Notes: generated from the sequence alone by a model not told the origin. DNA of 64,000 bases from Eutypa lata (GCA_022661535.1 JAKULF010000020.1:62001-126000), one strand, 5' to 3'. Positions 47,749 to 59,375 are shown, counted from the first letter of the stretch. Program-made: numbers and translations.

Positions 47749-48381
47749 TCACTTCAACGAGGTGATCTCAGGGTCTACGTTAGGCTGTAGAAGCAAATGC
47801 TTCAGTTCAGCAAAAGCCTTCGGGATTCTTTCATCCTGCTCCCAAGCCGCCCTGGTATCCTCTCCCAACTTCCCCTCGGCCGCTGCAGCAGAAAGGTCCG
47901 GTCCTCGACCGCCAGAAAATAAAAGGGTCGGGCACGTTTCGGTGATCTTAAGTCCCATCATAGTGAGAGCCGACTTGACCTGTTCATTTGCATTCTTCCC
48001 GCCTTCTAGCCCGTAGCTGAAAATGGTTGCTGGCTTGCCCCTCCACTCGTGCAGGAGATAGTCGATGGCATTCTTGGTGCTGCCGGCTACGCTGTAGTTG
48101 TACTCGGGGATGACGAGAACGTAGCCGTCGTGCTTCTTGATCTCGCTGGACCATGCCTTGGAGTGTTCGTATTGGAAGGAGCCTTTTTCGGGAATGGTGG
48201 TCGGAATGATTGCCTCGTTGAAGATTGGTAGGTTGAACGATGCGAGATCAACGATGGGAAGACTGATATTGGCGTCTGCAGCGGGCTTTTCGAAGCGTTC
48301 CTTGACAAACTTGGCGATTTGTGGTCCGACTCGGACGCCCCTGGCGCCTAGAATTAGGAGAGCAACTGATTTGGATGCCAT
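47749..48381 (-). CDS. NADPH-dependent FMN reductase family flavoprotein
   Basis: Single exon, 210 aa. Members reduce FMN or quinones with NAD(P)H and can supply reduced flavin to partner enzymes. The N-terminal strand ALLILGARGVRVG and the flavodoxin-like PEYNYSVAGSTKNAIDYL motif match the family, and a second family-like block is SYGLEGGKNANEQVKSALTMMG. No signal peptide. It sits at the left end of the catabolic-looking cluster and is transcribed toward the HMG genes. Start ATG at 48381. Confidence 0.88.
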   Translation of the reverse strand: MASKSVALLILGARGVRVGPQIAKFVKERFEKPAADANISLPIVDLASFNLPIFNEAIIPTTIPEKGSFQYEHSKAWSSEIKKHDGYVLVIPEYNYSVAGSTKNAIDYLLHEWRGKPATIFSYGLEGGKNANEQVKSALTMMGLKITETCPTLLFSGGRGPDLSAAAAEGKLGEDTRAAWEQDERIPKAFAELKHLLLQPNVDPEITSLK

Positions 48382-49098
48382 GTTGATAGTGATTTGCGAT
48401 TTACGATTTGCGATTGGTGATGTGAATTATAGGATATGATAATATATGGGATAGATGTACCAAGTCGAGGAAGATGAGCGAATGCAATTTCTGTTAGGTA
48501 TGAGTGTGATACTGTGATCTGTCGTGGTTGTCCTTGCGAACTTATATAGACATAAATACTCTTCCACAGCGTGCTACATTATAAATCACTGATGCATCCC
48601 TATTATACCTTACCACATTCGCTTATGATCAATAATCAGAGAACTACGTACTACTCTTTCTTTGACATGTGAAATATTATAGATGTCTACTGCGAAGCCC
48701 CCCATATTCGCTGCCAGAATACCTATAGAGTGATACTATGTCAATTGCTTATATCTGATACTACTCCACTTCACCAGCGGGATCTCCTCCAATTGGTTGG
48801 ATGTTCCACGCTTCAGGAGGCTGGCGGGTCGCTGATTTGACTAAATTGGTGGTGGAAGACAAGTGCTGACGCGAACAACAAATACATAAGCACCCGCGCG
48901 GGCTTCTGTGTGATCTTCATTCGGCCTCTTGTATATTAAGTGATATCTCCACCACCTTCCTAACGAGTATAGAGGTAGGGAGGTAGGGAGGTAGTCACAT
49001 GCATAGGCTTCTATATCCCAGAGCTATTAATACCACAGATCACATAATTCGGCGGGAATAATTACCCATATCTCGTGCAACCGATACAATACTGTTCT
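48382..49098. other. Intergenic
   Basis: Promoter of the FMN reductase and 3' flank of the dehydrogenase. A GAGGTAGG repeat lies near 48,972-48,993. No gene seen. Confidence 0.5.
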
Positions 49099-50166
49099 CT
49101 AATGTTCTTTCCAATCTTCCTTACCACCCAGATACCGAAACACGACTCTTGAATCCAGATCTTTGCAGTCTGCAGCCTCGCTCGCAGCCGAGTATACCCC
49201 TAGACCGCTGGATCCCAAGGCATTTCTCGTACCGAGCCGGCGCGCCATGTCCATCGCCAAGCCAAAGTCCTTCCTCATTAGCTGAACACGGAAGCCACCC
49301 TTATAACCATTCGATGATGGCGCTTTGGGGCACACGCCTGGCACGGGGTTGAAGACATCGCAGATGGCATTTTGTGCGGTTCCCGCAGCGAAGACGGATG
49401 CTAGGACCTCGGCATCGATGCCTGCGCGCATACCCATGTCCATCGCCTCTGCACAGGCAATCGTGATAATGCCGGATAGATAGTTGTTGGATAGTTTTGC
49501 GGCAAGCCCAAGAGATGGTCCACCGCAAGGGATCACTTTGCTTCCCATGGGTTGAAGCAATGATGTTAGGCGGGAGACATTAGGGTCGGAAGGTGAGCAG
49601 CCAAGGAAGAAAGCAATGGTGGCATTCACGGCTCCAATGACTCCGCCGCTGACAGGCGCATCGTAGAATGAATGCTTGAATGGAGAGAGTTTGTCTTTGA
49701 CGTATAGATTCGTAGCCGTGTCAATAGTGGATGAATCAATTAAAAGCTTTTCGCTTTCTGAAGTGTCCTGACTAATGGACGAGAGCGCGGCGATGATGCC
49801 GGTTGTCGGGTCAAGGTAAACCGACTTGACATGGGCTCCTTCAGGGAGCATAGTAAGAACAACATCCTATAGGCAAACCGACGATTAGTTTAGAGTGCTA
49901 CTACACCAGAATCGAAATAGGAATGATGAATTTCATACAGATTTCTCCGCCACTTCTCTAGCACTAGCACATTTGACAATGCTGATAGGAAGCGAGGCGC
50001 AAAGCTCTTCTACTTCGTCTACGGCAGCAGCCACAACGTCGTTTATGTATAAATACGACGAAGTAGGAAGATTTCTCGCGAGGTTCATGACCATGGGTTT
50101 CCCCATGGCCCCAAGCCCAATGAAGCCTATTGATCCAGCAGGAGGATCAGAACCGTTTGATGCCAT
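49099..50166 (-). CDS. 3-hydroxyisobutyrate dehydrogenase-like oxidoreductase
   Basis: Beta-hydroxyacid dehydrogenase family, NAD(P)-dependent oxidation of a short 3-hydroxyacid. Exons 50166-49939 and 49866-49099 (331 aa). The N-terminus holds the Rossmann fingerprint IGFIGLGAMGKPMVMNL. The substrate-side motif is DAPVSGGVIGA, and the catalytic Lys region is LAAKLSNNYLSG. The intron falls just before DVVLTMLP, the same place as in the paralog at 59788. Divergent with the double-CMD gene (419 bp between starts), which suggests co-regulation. True substrate unknown. Confidence 0.9.
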
Positions 50167-50585
50167 GATCGATTGTCGTCGTATAATCTGTTGCAGAGGA
50201 TATTTTGCTCTGTGGTTTTACTGCACTATAATTCACCCCGTAGCTCCAATACCTATCTAATTAGGTCTAAAAGCAATATGCATAATGCATGTCTTTATTA
50301 TATGCCGGCTTCGATAGATGAATGCGGGGAAATGCTACTCGATGAATTAGCCTGGCGCCCCAAATAGGGGATCCCGTGACGGGGGCTATGCATGACGTAC
50401 AGGAGGTGGGATTGGGGAATCCTTGTTCGAAGGAAACTGCACTACTACTGCTGCTAATCAAATGGGGTAGATAGGGGGTGATGGATTGAACATCCACATG
50501 GTTTATTAAGCTATTAAGCTACGGTGGCCAACTAGTGACTCCATCCATAACCGATATTTTCGTGGTCAGAGACAGGAAATACATC
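50167..50585. promoter_or_regulatory. Bidirectional promoter, HIBADH-like and double-CMD genes
   Basis: 419 bp head-to-head region with no ORF. Confidence 0.5.
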
Positions 50586-51448
50586 ATGGCATCAGAAGAG
50601 CAGAAGAAGCAACTCCAAGAAAGGTTCACGGCGCAACTGGACGCAAAGGCCTTTCATTCCGGATGGGAGTCCCTCCTCTCGCTTGACCCCGCCTTCTTCT
50701 CTGCGAGTGTATCGCTCGCCTCTGTGCCGCGAAAGAAGTCACACCTTTCGCACAAGGACCAGGCGCTTATCTCACTTGCTGTGGACAGCGCTTCCACGCA
50801 CCTGTACTCTCCGGGGATACGTGCGCACGTCGCTGCTGCGTTGGACGAAGGCGCTAGCGTACATGAGATACTCGAGGTCATCGAGCTGTCAAGCACGCTA
50901 GGCATACACGCATGCAACATCGGCGTGCCGCTACTAGTCGAGGTGCTGAAAGAAGAAGGGGAGAAGTACCAAGAGGAAATCACAAAGCCGTTCGATGAGA
51001 GGCGAGAAGAGTTGAAGGAGGACTTTACCAAGAAGCGAGGGTATTGGCATCCGTTCTGGGAAGACTTCCTCAGACTCGACCCCGAGTTCTTCGAGGCCTA
51101 CCTGGAGTTTTCGAGCGTGCCCTGGGTGAAGGACGTTGATGGGAGTGGATCGGGTGGAGTGCTTGAACCAAAGGTAACGTGGTTGACAATCCCCTCATCA
51201 CATCAATGCTCCCCCACTAACTTCTTGAATAGATGAAAGAGCTTGTCTATTGCGCATTCGACTGCGCGGCTACGCATCTCTATGTACCGGGACTAAAGCT
51301 GCATATGAAAAATGCGCTCGGGTATGGTGCCACTCCACAGGAGATACTCGAAGTCCTCGAGATCGCTACTCTACTGAGTATACACACAGCACATGTGGCT
51401 GCACCGATCATACAGGAGTTGACTTCGTCTTCGAATTCTTCCAAGTAA
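50586..51448 (+). CDS. Two-domain carboxymuconolactone decarboxylase (AhpD-like) family protein
   Basis: Exons 50586-51173 and 51233-51448 (267 aa), intron donor AAG|GTAACG and acceptor ATAG. Two CMD-type repeats are visible: DQALISLAVDSASTHLYSPGIRAH with HEILEVIEL, and KELVYCAFDCAATHLYVPG with QEILEVLEI. Each is preceded by a domain-leading WESLLSLDP or WEDFLRLDP box. CMD/AhpD folds include gamma-carboxymuconolactone decarboxylase and peroxiredoxin-like enzymes. The two-domain fungal form has no assigned reaction that I can name. Confidence 0.85.
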
Positions 51449-51703
51449 TAGAATGAGCAACTTAATTGAACTATAGTCCATGGGCCAACATGTGTATATG
51501 TCAGATGTGTAATGATCTAATTTGCTATCACGTACTATAACGAGCTATTTCTTCATGGTGATTGTACTCCAGTTGACACAATATAATTGTAGGCGTATTA
51601 AACGGACTAATTACTAGGTAAAATATAAATCGCTGAAGTTGTAGATCATATTCAAACCTCTCTCTTATTTCATTGTCTCTTGCGCAGACGAGATACTATA
51701 AGT

Positions 51704-53649
51704 CTAAATCTGATACTTGAAATCTGGAGCCCGATCGGTGTATTCATCAGGTGCCACCACCACCCCCTCAGCTAAAGCCCTCTCCTTTTCCTGCTCACGT
51801 CGCTTATAGACCCACCTCACAACCCACCATCCGAACCACGCAAATGCTAGGCAGCCGAGGGACCACGCATGACCCAACGTAAACGCAGGGGCAGCATTGG
51901 ACTGGTAGATCTGCCCCGATACGACGCCGCCGATATTGGTCAAACTCAACAGGATGCCCAAACTAGCAGCACGTTTGCCATCGGGGGCGCAGTTGCCAGA
52001 TAACCAAGCACTATAGTGATATACTCCATTAGCGAACTCCGATAAGAGCTTTGGGTTTCAGTTCCATGTTATACACTTACATGTTACCCCCAGTGCACAA
52101 GAAACAGGCCGTGGCGATCAAATATGTAGCAAAATATTGCACTGCTGGCGGGACATCGCATAGCAAGATGGCGTAACCGGCGATTCCAAAAGGGGCGCAT
52201 ATAACCAGAGGAAGAAATCTCGTCCTATACTTGTCTGATAGGATAGCACCAACAGCGTACACAACTGCACCCCAGAGGTTGACGGGAATAACTAGATATT
52301 GTGCTTGGACGGTGGAGTAATGAAACCCTTCCTTGATAATGATGGGCAAAAAGGTGCCAAAGCCTTGCCGTAAGAGTTAATATTCTGGTCCATTTTCCAA
52401 TATGACGTAGAGAACTTACCGTAGAGGATGGTAACAACGCCGATCTGGATGACTCCATGCATCCAACTTTTCACGTCCTTGGCGGCTTGTTTGATCTCTT
52501 GTTTTCCATAGTGTCCGGTCCCACCGCTGTAAGCCTCCATCTCTTCAGCCCGCCGTCTCATAATAGCTTTCTCTTCGGAATTCAGGAAGTATGCGGTCTC
52601 GTAGTTTTTAGGGACCACAAACAAACAGCATGCTGCCCAAAATACTGTAATTATTCCTTCAATGATGTATAGCCTATGTCTTTCAAGTCAGAGGTACAGC
52701 TCTAGTCATATACGTAGTTCAAAATTAAAGAGACACTTACCATCGCCACCCAGCAATGTTTGCTACTCCATCCATACTCAACATAGCCCACGCTAAAAGC
52801 CCCCCAAAGGCTCCAGAAAGCGCCGACGCGACTGGAATATTGTTAGAAATCGTAACAAACGTCTTCTCAGAACAGGTATGCACGTACTGAAAAGAAAAGC
52901 AATACGAAAACCAAGCTCTTCGCGCTTATACCAGTTGCATAGGAATAAAGTCATGGAAGGGAAGAGGCAGCCTTCACTGAAATGATATCTAGAGTAAGCT
53001 TCTGTTCTTTCCAATTTTTAAATACGAAGACGCAACACAATGGACAGAGTTACGGGAGCCCGAGCTCTCGAGAACCTTTACTGGCCACTTTCTGCCCGTC
53101 AATGAAGGGGCATATGGGGACAGATATCTCTAGGAATTCCTTACAAGAACCCAAGCAGTACGCGGGTTACTACGAGCGGACCAAAGGACCGAACGAAACC
53201 GGTGCATAGGCACACAAGGCCCCAACAGAACGTGATGGCTGGGATAACACGGTTGAACTGTAGCCGCTTAACAAGGAGCGAAGTTGGAAACTCGGCTAGG
53301 ATATAGAATATGTAGAAGACAGATATAGCCGTCTACGGTTATGGATATTAGCAAATGAATGGTATATAACATGAGGCACGAGGCAAGTAGTAGTACGCAC
53401 ATTCAACTGGGAGCCCTTGAGTCCAATTTCCGTAGTCATCCCTTGCGTCGCAGCAAACCCAATATTGCCACGGTCCAGGTAGCTAATCAGCATAAGTAAC
53501 ATCATGACGGGCGCTATGAAGCAATCCAGTTTTCGAACCAAGGCCTTTTCCTTGATCCGGTGTTCTGCATCGTCCACTGGTCTATTCTCATCTTGTCCCA
53601 GCTCTACTAGTTCAGTGGTGACTTTCTCGTCTAAACTGTTGGAAGACAT
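51704..53649 (-). CDS. MFS transporter, anion:cation symporter (allantoate permease-like) family
   Basis: Multi-exon gene (about eight exons) that splices into a complete 12-helix transporter. Exon 1 (53649-53401) has the cytosolic N-terminus and the first helix IAPVMMLLMLISYLDRGNIG, a motif typical of the ACS/Dal5 group. Later exons read AISVFYIFYILAEFPTSLL, GCLFPSMTLFLCNWYKREE, IASALSGAFGGLLAWAM and NIGGVVSGQIYQ, ending in a basic cytosolic tail. Introns are GT-AG and I could join every exon in frame. ACS members import organic anions, consistent with uptake of the cluster's substrate. Divergent with the single-domain CMD gene. Confidence 0.87.
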
Positions 53650-54483
53650 CCTTAGCAGGACTATAGAAACGAATATCGCAACAGAGAAGACAGTAATTGG
53701 ATTTTGGAATAGAGGTAAAGGCAAAACGAATCAACTAAGCGCTCTTCGCGGGAGAGCTCTTCCTGTTGGGAAATTAACTCAAGAGTGACATTTGATTCTT
53801 GAATAACCGGTTAGTGAAGTTACCCGCTGGTTAGTCAGTTCTATGTTGAGATGCTCGATCCATCGGCTACGGTGATTGCCAACGCAAGCGGTGAGTGCAA
53901 ACATGTAGACGACATTTCGGCGTATAGGCCGATGAGTAAGTAGATCCCGCCATGTTTTCTTGGAGTAGTGAAACCCACCTGGATTGGAAGGATTTGGAGA
54001 CGAGTTGAAAGAGCCAATAGGGTCGCTTACTGATTGGGTACCCCCTGTCGGCTAAAGATACCCCCCTGAGGACGATGTGCTCGATATTGTGAGGGGAAAT
54101 AAACGAATTAGGTTCTCTAATATGCAATATGCTGACATGATATCATGCATGTGTACTTCGTATCTTTAAGAATATGATCTGCCGGACCTTAAATGGCCCC
54201 CATGACTAAACACCATTGTCGAGACTGTCAGAAGGTAATCCGTTCTCGGAAGCAATCTAGGAGTGTAATCTACCCATGATACTGCAAAACACGCATCCTT
54301 CTTCTCCCTTCAGGCAACGAACTAACCGACCAACTACTCTGAAGAGTCTCACCCCTCACCAATCAGAACTCTAAATAAAACGTTAATTTTCAAATTCTCC
54401 TCCTTCACCCATTCCGTCAAACACCCAGGGTCTCTAAAAAGAAAATCTAAACAAAAACAAAAACAAAAACAACAAAAAGCAAA
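53650..54483. promoter_or_regulatory. Bidirectional promoter, MFS and CMD genes
   Basis: 834 bp head-to-head region. It contains a CGG-N8-CCG palindrome at 53918-53931 that could bind a Zn2Cys6 factor. An (AAAAAC)n leader lies directly before the CMD start. No ORF. Confidence 0.4.
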
Positions 54484-54930
54484 ATGAGCACCGACCCCAA
54501 GTTCAACGACCTGCACAAGCAGCTCTTCGACGAGGGGCTGAAGATGCGGCGCAGCGTGGTGGGGGACACGTACGTGGACCGGGCGCTGGCGAACGGGTCG
54601 ACGGAGTTCTCGAAGCCGGGCCAGGAGCTCGTGACGGAGTGGTGCTGGGGGTACGCGTGGACGCGGCCCGGGCTCGAGAAGCGGCAGCGCAGCCTGCTCA
54701 ACATCGGCATGCTCATGGCGCTGAACCGCGCGCCCGAGCTGGCCGTGCACATCCGCGGCGCGCGCAACAACGGCCTCTCCGAGCTCGAGATCCGCGAGGC
54801 CATTCTCCACTGCACCACCTACTGCGGTGTCCCCGCCGGTGTGGACGCTATGAAGATCGCTGAGAAGGTCCTTGATGAGATGGCGGAGAAGGGGGAGGCC
54901 GTTAGGGAGCTCGGTGCTAAGGTGGCGTAA
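54484..54930 (+). CDS. 4-carboxymuconolactone decarboxylase family protein (single domain)
   Basis: Single exon, 148 aa, family-normal length. Motifs [35 protein letters not shown] and the C-terminal box [19 protein letters not shown] match bacterial-type PcaC decarboxylases, which remove CO2 from gamma-carboxymuconolactone in the protocatechuate pathway. Codons are strikingly G/C-ending (CTG, GCG, CGC) compared with neighbours, from either high expression or past transfer. It starts after an A-rich leader with AAAATGAG. Confidence 0.9.
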   Translation: MSTDPKFNDLHKQLFDEGLKMRRSVVGDTYVDRALANGSTEFSKPGQELVTEWCWGYAWTRPGLEKRQRSLLNIGMLMALNRAPELAVHIRGARNNGLSELEIREAILHCTTYCGVPAGVDAMKIAEKVLDEMAEKGEAVRELGAKVA

Positions 54931-55235
54931 TGGATGGTGGGAACTTCTGGATGTTGCTATGGTTGAGGGAAGAGAGGGGGAGAGGGGGAGAGGGGGAGAG
55001 GGAGGAAGGAGTAGTATGTCCTGTGTCATGGGAACCAGGTAATTCCATCTAGAATGAATAGAACGTTTATTATAGTTTCAATACATTCTCTTGAAATACC
55101 AGCATCAGCATATCTTGAGCAGTAATATAATATGTAAAAGCCTCCTATTACGGAGAGACCCCAATTTTAATACTTCAACACCTCCTCCTAGTGCATATCC
55201 ATATCTAAAAAGGCATTCTTATTAATACTACCATT
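54931..55235. other. Convergent intergenic region
   Basis: 3' ends of the CMD and alcohol dehydrogenase genes. A (GAGAGGG)n purine repeat lies at about 54,970-55,002. Confidence 0.5.
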
Positions 55236-56381
55236 TCAATCCCCATCAGGAATCGACATATCAATGGCCAGTTTTCCACCCCGCCCCTTGTGGTACTCTT
55301 CCACCAAGTCATTCAGCTTCGACAGAGGGAACGTCAGAACGCTCGCCTTGACCCCATGCTGCGCAGCAAACCGCAGCATCTCCCTCAAGACTTTATTACT
55401 CCCCACCAAGCTCCCCACGATCGAGATGTCCCGAAACACGACGTCGCGAGCCGAGACGTGGAACCCCGCTTCCGGAAACGACACGACGACGCACTTCCCG
55501 TGGTTCCGGAGCAGCGCCACGCCGTAGTCGAAGGCCTTCTGGCTCTCGGGCAGGACGATGACCGCGTCCAGACCCACGTCTCCCCTGTCGTGCTTCCCGT
55601 CTTCCCGGCCGAGCTGGGCCGCAACGTCGCCTGCGTCTTCGGCTCGCGCGTCGACTATCCTCGCGTCGCTGGCTACGCTTCTCGCTAGCTGTAGGGGCGC
55701 GTCCGCGTTATCCACGCCTAGGACCTTGAACCCCATGCTGACGGCGAACTGCAGTCCTAGGTGTCCGAGCCCACCGCCACATCCCATGATGCCGACGCGC
55801 TGTCCCGGTTTTAGTTGGCACCGCTTCAATGCAGCGTAGACGGTGACGCCGGCGCACATGAGCACAGATGTGTCAACAGCAGGCATTCCATCCGGGATAG
55901 GCGCCACCTGGCGACTATCCACAACGGCGTACTCCCTGAAGCCACCAGGGGCGCTGATGCCATTGTTCTGGGAACGTGGACAATACACGGAGTACCCGGG
56001 CGGATCCACGTCGGTGTCCTCAGGGGTTGGTTCTGATGCGCACTCGAAGCAGGTGCCGCACGGGTGGAACGAACGACCTGGCACTCCTACTCGATCACCT
56101 ATCCGGAATGGCGAGACGGAATCTGTTGGCAATTCAACGACGGTGCCCGCAAATTCATGGCAGCCAACGTGCGGGAACTCAGGCGGGAATGGGGGCATCT
56201 GCCCTGCCGCTAGGACGGCATCGGTATGGCAATAGGAGGCGGCATCCACTTTGATCAGGACATCATTAGGAGACGTGAGAGTAGGGAGGGGAACGGAGCG
56301 AAGTGCGTAAGGTGTATTGAAGGCCTCTAGGAATTGGGCTTTCATTAGGCGTGGTAGCTTGGTCGCATTAGAGACTGTCAT
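55236..56381 (-). CDS. Zinc-dependent alcohol dehydrogenase (MDR superfamily)
   Basis: Single exon, 381 aa. The catalytic zinc site appears as SYCHTDAVLAAGQ and HVGCHEFAG. The structural zinc Cys cluster is HPCGTCFEC with a later Cys in YSVYCPRS. The Rossmann motif is GIMGCGGGLGHLGLQ. The family oxidises alcohols to aldehydes or the reverse with NAD(P). Divergent from the MBL hydrolase (621 bp), part of the catabolic cluster. Substrate unknown. Confidence 0.9.
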   Translation of the reverse strand: MTVSNATKLPRLMKAQFLEAFNTPYALRSVPLPTLTSPNDVLIKVDAASYCHTDAVLAAGQMPPFPPEFPHVGCHEFAGTVVELPTDSVSPFRIGDRVGVPGRSFHPCGTCFECASEPTPEDTDVDPPGYSVYCPRSQNNGISAPGGFREYAVVDSRQVAPIPDGMPAVDTSVLMCAGVTVYAALKRCQLKPGQRVGIMGCGGGLGHLGLQFAVSMGFKVLGVDNADAPLQLARSVASDARIVDARAEDAGDVAAQLGREDGKHDRGDVGLDAVIVLPESQKAFDYGVALLRNHGKCVVVSFPEAGFHVSARDVVFRDISIVGSLVGSNKVLREMLRFAAQHGVKASVLTFPLSKLNDLVEEYHKGRGGKLAIDMSIPDGD

Positions 56382-57002
56382 GACTTCGCTTTGCTGGTTT
56401 GTTGTCTCCTTTCATCATGAACTTAGGTATGTGGTGATATCAATAGGTAGGTACAGGGATTGGTAGGTTATAACTAACTACCTAGTACATGTACTATCGC
56501 AGCAATGCCCAGACAGCTAGAGCAAATGCCAATAGGATCCCTTTCAGCCCCCGATATGTCGGACTAAACTTTATCTCTGTCCCTCAACTTTTCTTGTACG
56601 AGCGGGGTGTATCTAACACAGTCAATATTAACACAACTACCGATGATCACTGACAGATCCCCCTCCTTGTCCTTCTTCCCCTCTTTCTATTTCCCTCTTA
56701 TCTCCCACGTAGGATCGATGGCACATGGCCATGCATGTGCCGGGATCGTCTTGAAGCTGGTAAAAATTATGCAATGGGCATGTTATGACCTATGTGGTAA
56801 TATGAGGTTAATGATTTCATTGACTTCGCTAACCTCTTCAAGTCTCATCAACATTCATTTTTTTTCCCTCCCCATCGATGTATTAAGACTTTGTATATAA
56901 TGATTTTCCTGGGTTGTTATCCCCAAATACTAGAACACACGTGCTTCTCGTGAACAGTTCGGTGCTTTGATTTATGTAATTAATTAAAGCCCTTCTCCAG
57001 AC
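56382..57002. promoter_or_regulatory. Bidirectional promoter, ADH and MBL genes
   Basis: 621 bp head-to-head region. It contains CCG-N6-CGG at 56551-56562, an everted Zn2Cys6-type site by inspection. No ORF. Confidence 0.4.
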
Positions 57003-58058
57003 ATGACAGCTACAACTGATCCCAAACCGCCGGTCTTCGTGACCGTATCTGCCTTAGACGCCGGCCATCTCACACTTCCAGAGCGTCTTTTCATTACGGA
57101 CGCCGATCCGGAGAAGCGCAACACAGTCCCATCTCTCTCGTTCCTAATCCAGCATCCGTCGCCTTCCCCTTCACGTGAAGGCAGCCAAACCACCAATCTC
57201 GTCTTCGACTTAGGCATCAAGCGAGATTTGGATCGCTACACCCCCTCGCAGCAGATACACACTGCTCAACGGCAACCCGTAATCACCGACCCGGACTGCG
57301 CCGCAAGTCTACGCTACGGTGTCCCAGGCAAGGGAAACCCCAAACCTAAGAAGGATGAGGTGCTTCTCGACCCAGGCAAAGACATCGACCTCGTGATCAT
57401 CAGCCACGTCCACTGGGACCACGTAGGAACGCCATCCGACTTCTCGAGCGCTACGTTCGCGGTGGGCTCCGGCACGCTCGACCTGCTCCGGAACGGCGCC
57501 GGACACCTGTATCCGGCCGACTTGTTCGACGAGGACGAGCTTCCCCGGACGCGCACCGTGGAATTCCCCGTTGTTCCAGGGGCTACCGAATACGCAGATG
57601 GGTCGGATATCCCGACGCACACAGCGACGCCCGAGAATTCCGAGGCCAAGCTACCGCCGTCGGCGAGCCAGTGGTCCTGGGGTCGTCTGGGGGGTTTTCC
57701 GAACGCGCTTGATCTCTTCGGGGACGGTAGCGTCTACGTCATCGATAGTCCGGGGCACCTGTACGGGCACGTGAACTTGCTCACGCGGATCAGCGAGGCC
57801 AAGTATGTGTACCTGGGGGGCGACTGCTGCCACGACACGAGGATTCTGTCCGGGAAATCGGACATTGCGATGTATGGGGATGGCAAGGGGGGGCTGCGGA
57901 GCGTGCACGTCGACACGAATGCGGCTAAGAAGACGCTGGATCGGATCAGGGCGTTCGTCAGGGAGAAGAATGGGGAAGTGGAGGTGGAGGTCGTGCTAGC
58001 GCATGATGGGGTGTGGAGAGAGGGGAATGGGCATCGGTTCTGGCCTGGGAGTTTGTAA
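57003..58058 (+). CDS. Metallo-beta-lactamase-fold hydrolase (lactonase-like)
   Basis: Single exon, 351 aa. The zinc-binding HxHxDH motif is SHVHWDHVG; further metal ligands are likely in SPGHLYGHVN and GGDCCHD. The arrangement resembles N-acyl-homoserine lactonase and fungal gamma-lactamase-type MBL enzymes. No signal peptide, so cytosolic. In this cluster a lactone-opening role is plausible but inferred. Start ATG 57003 follows TCCAGAC. Confidence 0.88.
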   Translation: MTATTDPKPPVFVTVSALDAGHLTLPERLFITDADPEKRNTVPSLSFLIQHPSPSPSREGSQTTNLVFDLGIKRDLDRYTPSQQIHTAQRQPVITDPDCAASLRYGVPGKGNPKPKKDEVLLDPGKDIDLVIISHVHWDHVGTPSDFSSATFAVGSGTLDLLRNGAGHLYPADLFDEDELPRTRTVEFPVVPGATEYADGSDIPTHTATPENSEAKLPPSASQWSWGRLGGFPNALDLFGDGSVYVIDSPGHLYGHVNLLTRISEAKYVYLGGDCCHDTRILSGKSDIAMYGDGKGGLRSVHVDTNAAKKTLDRIRAFVREKNGEVEVEVVLAHDGVWREGNGHRFWPGSL

Positions 58059-58782
58059 TCACGAATCAAATAGTTAGTTGGTTGCTTCACTGTAAACATC
58101 CGTCTTCGGTTTATGGAAGGGGGGACTTGCACCAATCAGCAACTATAAAAATTACATTTAATCTATTGTATACTATTTGCAAGTGGTCCGTTTCGTTGCT
58201 ATCATGACTTATCGATTTATTCATAATATATCATATCATATCTCATCTGACTTTATATATGAAAACGATATCGTCATCGGCCATTTTACTGAATCCCGAG
58301 AATCAGGATCCAAGCCTAAATGCGGGGGTGGATCCTAGTGACAGTTACCCCACGTTACGCTTGTCATGTACCCCACTTTCCTCATCCGGTAATCCACGAT
58401 ATTCTACTATCGAGGTTGATAAAATCATATCGGGTTATATCTACTCTCACTATATTTTATTAAGCCATAGCCACCCAACCTGACCAATTAGCACGCAAGA
58501 TCTTACCCCAGACTTTGTCATTCTCGACGTCGCTGTACAACCACTTTAGGTCCTTTTCAAATGCACTTTCTTTTAGGTAATAATGCATTGTACATTTTAC
58601 CTTTTGGCATTAATTATCAAGTTTTTTATTCGGTCGTCGTCGAGCATTATTACATGGCCCGCGAAAAGCTGATCAATGCGCAGATCTGTGGCGTACCGGT
58701 TAGTTCGTGGCGGTGGTGGCGTCGACATCTAATCTAGATAATCTTATCGATAAGGGCCGAAAAGGTAAGGTAACCAGCTAAC
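58059..58782. other. Intergenic
   Basis: A+T-rich 3' flank of the MBL gene, leading into the repeat array. No ORF. Confidence 0.5.
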
Positions 58783-59062
58783 CTACACCTACCTTCGACC
58801 TACCTACCTACCTTCGACCTACCTACCTACCTTCGACCTACCTACCTACCTACAGACCTACCTACCTACCTACAGACCTACCTACCTACCTACAGACCTA
58901 AGTGTCAACAGCACCACCACCTAGCTGTACGGAGCTGTACGGAGCTGTACGGATGCGGAGCTGGCTATACGGAACTGGCCGGATGCGTAGCTGGCTATAC
59001 GGAGCGGGTCGGATGCGGAGTTGGCTGTACGGAGCTGTACAGGTGGTTTTAGGGTGCACCGA

Positions 59063-59101
59063 GGAGCGGATAGGAGCTGCGAAGCAGCTACTATCCGCTC
59101 C
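59063..59101. repeat. 39-nt near-perfect hairpin, copy A
   Basis: 18-bp stem (GGAGCGGATAGGAGCTGC) with one mismatch and a GAA loop. The same unit recurs at 59178 and 59376. Confidence 0.9.
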
Positions 59102-59177
59102 GACCCATTACTTAAGTAGGTAGGTCGTCGAAGGTGTACGGAGCCGAAGCTATACAGGTGGCTTCAAGGTGCGCCGA

Positions 59178-59216
59178 GGAGCGGATAGGAGCTGCGAAGC
59201 AGCTACTATCCGCTCC
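59178..59216. repeat. 39-nt hairpin, copy B
   Basis: Identical hairpin to copy A, in a repeat unit that also shares the flanks GGTGCGCCGA and CGACCAA...CTTAAGTAGG. Confidence 0.9.
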
Positions 59217-59375
59217 GACCAACAACTTAAGTAGGTAGGTCGAAGGTAGGTAGGTAGGTCGAAGGTAGGTAGGTAGGTCGAAGGTAGGTAGGTAGGTCGA
59301 AGGTAGGTAGGTAGGTAGGTAGGTAGGTCGTACGGAGCCGTACGGAGCTGTACAAGTGGCTTCAAAGTGCGCCGA

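Larger units (their letters stand above)
58783..59335. repeat. Long inverted repeat of CCTTCGACCTACCTAC-type arms
   Basis: The left arm (about 58,783-58,902) is tandem CCTTCGACCTACCTAC and CAGACCTACCTAC units. The right arm (about 59,223-59,335) is the reverse complement, GTAGGTAGGTCGAAGG units. The roughly 320-bp centre has degenerate TACGGAGCTG repeats and two of the three hairpins. It could fold into a very long stem. Confidence 0.8.
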
